Assembly: GCF_003853415.1 (NCBI RefSeq)
Contig: NZ_QTPP01000005.1
Location: 62,001-126,000, forward strand
Origin: Burkholderia sp. Bp9142
GTDB lineage: Bacteria > Pseudomonadota > Gammaproteobacteria > Burkholderiales > Burkholderiaceae
Length of the DNA stretch: 64,000 bases
Direction: 5' to 3'
Shown here piece after piece: positions 59,050-64,000 of the stretch. The stretch's first letter is position 1. Each line of letters starts with the position of its first letter. The position numbers and the translations under genes were made by a program. The notes beneath the pieces were generated by a model. It worked only from the letters and a program-made list of their open reading frames with translations. It did not search any database and had not been told where the DNA came from.

Positions 59050-59697
59050 TCAGGCCGCGCGCGCGTACCGAGCGATGCCGTCGAGCAGCACGTCAAGCAT
59101 CGTGTCGTGCACGGCGGCCGGGTCGAGCCGCGCATAGAGCGGGGCGGCCGACTTGACGAGCGGGTGCTCGGCATCGGACAGCGCATGCATTTCCGCGAGC
59201 TCGACGTCGTTCGCGGGCCGTGTGAGGCCGCCGGCCTCGGCCGCGGCGAGCCCGATCACGCTCGCGTACCAGCCGACGCAGACCGACGGCAGCGCCGCGC
59301 GCGCAATGCCCGCATCGGCCAGCGCGCGATGCACGGCCTCGATGTGCGCGAGATCGGCGGGGCCCGTGCTCATGTGGCGCTGCAGCAGCGCGAACGCGGC
59401 AGGGTAGCGCCGCGCGAGCGCGCGGTACTGGCGCGCGAGATCGCGCAGCCGGTCGCGCCACGGCAGTGACGGGTCGACCGGCACGAGCGAGCGCGACAGC
59501 GCGTTCGCGATCGCCCGGCTCAGGCCCTCTTTCGACTTGAAGTGATACAGCACGCTCATCGGGTCGCAGCCGATCGACTGCGCGAGCTTGCGCACGCTGA
59601 ACGCGGCTTCGCCGACCTCTTCGAGCAGCGCGAGCGCGGCCGCGACGATCGCGTCCTTGTCGAGGCCGCGCGGGCCTTGGGCGGGTTTGTCTTTCAT
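59050..59697 (-). CDS. TetR-family regulator
   Basis: 215-residue TetR-type regulator: an N-terminal helix-turn-helix (LDKDAIVAAALALLEEVGEAAFSVRKLAQSIGCDPMSVLYHFKSKEGL, about residues 13-60) and a divergent helical effector domain of the TetR_C type. ATG 59697 (MKDKPAQGPRG) is chosen; upstream in-frame sequence overlaps the operator region. Divergent from the FAD oxidase gene with two tandem palindromes in the gap, so it very likely represses both. Confidence 0.9.
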   Translation of the reverse strand: MKDKPAQGPRGLDKDAIVAAALALLEEVGEAAFSVRKLAQSIGCDPMSVLYHFKSKEGLSRAIANALSRSLVPVDPSLPWRDRLRDLARQYRALARRYPAAFALLQRHMSTGPADLAHIEAVHRALADAGIARAALPSVCVGWYASVIGLAAAEAGGLTRPANDVELAEMHALSDAEHPLVKSAAPLYARLDPAAVHDTMLDVLLDGIARYARAA

Positions 59698-59737
59698 TGG
59701 GCGGTGGGGCGGCGGGCTGTCATCTTGACGAAAGCAT

Positions 59738-59754
59738 ATTCTACGCTGTAGAAT
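59738..59754. promoter_or_regulatory. TetR operator, site 1 (ATTCTAC-GCT-GTAGAAT)
   Basis: Perfect 7+3+7 palindrome 41 bp before the TetR start. It shares the TTCT(A/G)C-G(C/G)T-GTAGAA pattern with site 2. Confidence 0.7.
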
Positions 59755-59756
59755 TA

Positions 59757-59773
59757 TTTCTGCGGTGTAGAAA
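59757..59773. promoter_or_regulatory. TetR operator, site 2 (TTTCTGCGGTGTAGAAA)
   Basis: Imperfect palindrome of the same 17-bp size as site 1, centres 19 bp apart, about two helical turns. Tandem placement suggests cooperative binding of two dimers. Confidence 0.6.
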
Positions 59774-59960
59774 TTGGGTGTCCCGGCACCTTTCAATGCG
59801 TGCTTTGCACGGTCCGGGATCCAGGCAGACACGAGCGTGCCTGCCGTCAACACGGGCCATCGCGCCCTTTATCTCGTTGACACCCAAGTGGAACCGGCTG
59901 CCCCACCCGCGAAGCCTCACGGCTCTTCGACAGGCGGCCCAAGACCATGCAAGTGCAATC

Positions 59961-61382
59961 ATGACTTCCAGCCACAAACCCCTGATCCAGGGAGAATCGC
60001 GTTTCGACCCGACACAACTGAACATCGAAAAGGACAACTGGAACTGGTGCGAGCCGTCCCGCTACGACGGCGAGCGTCCGGCCAACTGGTACGAGGCGTC
60101 GTTGTCGCGCCATGAAAACAGCGCGCCGCTCGCGCACGACGCCGTATGCGACGTGCTGGTGATCGGCGCCGGGCTGCTCGGCGCATCGGCCGCGCTGCAT
60201 CTCGCGGAAGCGGGCGTCGACACGATCCTCGTCGACAAGCATCACGTCGGCTCTGCGGCGTCGGGCCGCAACGGCGGCCAGCTCACGCCGGGCCTCGCGC
60301 GCTGGGAAGCGGCCGACATGATCGACCACCTGTCGCACGACGACGCGAAGCGGCTGTGGCGCTTCGCGTCGGCCGAATCGATGGACCTGATCGATGCAAT
60401 CGGCGCGCGTTACGCGCTCGATCTCGACCGCAAGCGCGGCCACGTGACGGCGGCGGTCCACCCGGGCCACATGAGCGCGCTGCTCGACGGCGGGGACGCA
60501 CGCCGCCATCTCGGCGACGCCGGCGTGACGCTCGTGGGCCGCCATCAGCTGCACGACGAATACGTGCGTTCGGGGCTGTATCACGGCGCGGCGATCGATG
60601 CGCTCGGCGGGCAGCTCCATCCGCTCGCGCTGGTGCGCGGCCTCGTGCACGGCTTCCGGCTGAACGGCGGCGCGCTGTACGAGGGCACCGAGGTGCTGGC
60701 GCTCGACGAAACACCGGCGGGCGTCGTCGCGGTGACGCCGGGCGGCACGATCACCGCGCGCCGCGGCGTCGTGCTCGCGCTGCACAACACGACATTCCGG
60801 CTGCTGGATGACGGCGCCACAACCACCGTGCCGTTCTTCACTTACGTGAGCGTGACGGCACCGCTAGACGTCGACGTCGCGACGCTGATGCCGGCCGGCA
60901 TGCCGGTGTACGACACGCAGTTCCAGATCGACTACTACCGGCCGGTGCGCGGCAACCGCCTGCTGTTCGGCGGGCAGGGCACCGGCACGTGCTGGGCGCA
61001 GCAGGACGTCAACGCGTATCTGCTGACGCGGCTGAACACGGTGTTTCCGCAGCATGACGGCCGCTTCGCGCTCGACTACTGCTGGAGCGGCGTCAGCGAC
61101 TTCACGCTGAACGGCGCGACCGACAGCCGCAAGACCGACGGCCGCGTGCCGATGTACATGGTGCAGGGCTGGAGCGGGCATGGCGTCGCGCAGACGGTGC
61201 GGATCGGCAAGGCGATCTGCGACGATTGCGTCGGACGCAACGACGATTTCTCGATGCTGACCGGTATCGACCATCGCGAGATTCCGCTCGGCCGGCAGCT
61301 GTCGCCGATCGCGATTCCCGCCGCGAAGGCGGCGATGAGCGTGATGAGCGCGCTGAATCCGGGGCGGATGATCTCGTTCTGA
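59961..61382 (+). CDS. FAD-dependent amine/amino-acid oxidase (PuuB-like)
   Basis: D-amino-acid-oxidase-superfamily flavoprotein, 473 residues. An N-terminal ~60 residues with EKDNWNWCEPSRYDGERPAN-type tryptophans precede the FAD loop VLVIGAGLLGASAALHLAEAG (GAGLLG at 69-74) and SGRNGGQ at 101-107. The C-terminal part contains GWSGHGVAQTVRIGKAI, typical of gamma-glutamylputrescine oxidoreductases and related enzymes. No other put/puu genes are adjacent. ATG 59961 is in frame; a nearby ATG at 59947 is not. Probably regulated by the divergent TetR protein; the amine substrate is unknown. Confidence 0.85.
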   Translation: MTSSHKPLIQGESRFDPTQLNIEKDNWNWCEPSRYDGERPANWYEASLSRHENSAPLAHDAVCDVLVIGAGLLGASAALHLAEAGVDTILVDKHHVGSAASGRNGGQLTPGLARWEAADMIDHLSHDDAKRLWRFASAESMDLIDAIGARYALDLDRKRGHVTAAVHPGHMSALLDGGDARRHLGDAGVTLVGRHQLHDEYVRSGLYHGAAIDALGGQLHPLALVRGLVHGFRLNGGALYEGTEVLALDETPAGVVAVTPGGTITARRGVVLALHNTTFRLLDDGATTTVPFFTYVSVTAPLDVDVATLMPAGMPVYDTQFQIDYYRPVRGNRLLFGGQGTGTCWAQQDVNAYLLTRLNTVFPQHDGRFALDYCWSGVSDFTLNGATDSRKTDGRVPMYMVQGWSGHGVAQTVRIGKAICDDCVGRNDDFSMLTGIDHREIPLGRQLSPIAIPAAKAAMSVMSALNPGRMISF

Positions 61383-61395
61383 TCGGCCGAAAAGC

Positions 61396-61435
61396 AAAAA
61401 GCCCGATGCGACATTGCTCGCATCGGGCTTTTTTT
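61396..61435. terminator. Bidirectional terminator between the oxidase gene and purB
   Basis: GCCCGATGCGA and TCGCATCGGGC form a perfect 11-bp stem with a CATTGC loop, flanked by five A residues and seven T residues. Ends the oxidase on the plus strand and may end purB on the minus strand. Confidence 0.9.
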
Positions 61436-61455
61436 CCGTCTGGCGACGGCGGCGC

Positions 61456-64000
<2,545 letters not shown>

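Overview
The window looks like a piece of the main chromosome of a Burkholderia species, most likely of the B. cepacia complex. The grounds are the very high GC content, strong GC3 codon bias, and familiar beta-proteobacterial gene orders (aroQ-accB-accC-prmA, fur divergent from bamE then dapB, leuS-lptE-holA-proA, hexR divergent from edd-eda). Species is not determined. About 59 protein genes or gene remnants are packed tightly on both strands. I saw no rRNA, tRNA, insertion sequence, prophage or CRISPR array.

Layout. 1-4.7 kb (minus): prmA (cut by the window edge), accC, accB, aroQ, a TlpA-like thioredoxin and a nucleotidyltransferase-like hypothetical. 4.9-10.7 kb (plus): mpl, a YqiA-like esterase, an RNB ribonuclease, aroE and mtgA. 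11.1-13.2 kb: an S10 carboxypeptidase-like lipoprotein and an exported EF-hand-like protein. 13.5-22.7 kb: a sugar-acid catabolic operon with IclR regulator, dgoK, dgoA, two SDR dehydrogenases, an AraFGH-type ABC importer and an aldose 1-epimerase. 22.7-24.1 kb: pyrF and a broken HAD phosphatase. 24.1-26.2 kb (minus): pncC, pgpA, thiL. 26.4-30.0 kb: maeB, a convincing candidate small RNA on the minus strand, and a secreted barnase-like RNase with its barstar-like inhibitor. 30.3-32.6 kb (minus): rsmE, a VOC protein and speE. 32.9-36.0 kb: tkt and gap. 36.1-38.9 kb: LysR regulator divergent from idnO-idnD. 39.2-43.1 kb: FCD/GntR regulator divergent from a DctA-type transporter, allantoicase and ureidoglycolate lyase. 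43.3-53.1 kb: fur, bamE, dapB, exbB-exbD-like pair, leuS, lptE, holA, proA, hemJ. 53.2-59.0 kb: hexR divergent from edd-eda, then gntT-gntK. 59.1-64 kb: TetR regulator divergent from an FAD amine oxidase, purB, and a LysR regulator cut by the window end.

How the genes work together. Central carbon metabolism is unusually well represented. Idonate is converted through IdnD and IdnO to gluconate; GntT imports gluconate, GntK phosphorylates it, and Edd-Eda split 6-phosphogluconate into pyruvate and glyceraldehyde 3-phosphate, which Gap and Tkt process. The dgo/ara-type operon feeds KDPGal, an aldolase substrate analogous to KDPG. The ureide operon yields glyoxylate and urea. Most of the rest is housekeeping: fatty-acid, peptidoglycan, aromatic, proline, lysine, purine, pyrimidine, thiamine and haem synthesis, outer-membrane assembly and translation.

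The main unannotated signals are non-coding: a structured ~135-nt RNA gene between maeB and the RNase gene, a 41-nt near-perfect inverted repeat in the leuS leader, and paired operator palindromes in front of the FCD/GntR, HexR and TetR regulators. I did not find a clearly new multi-gene system; the window is largely conserved core chromosome.
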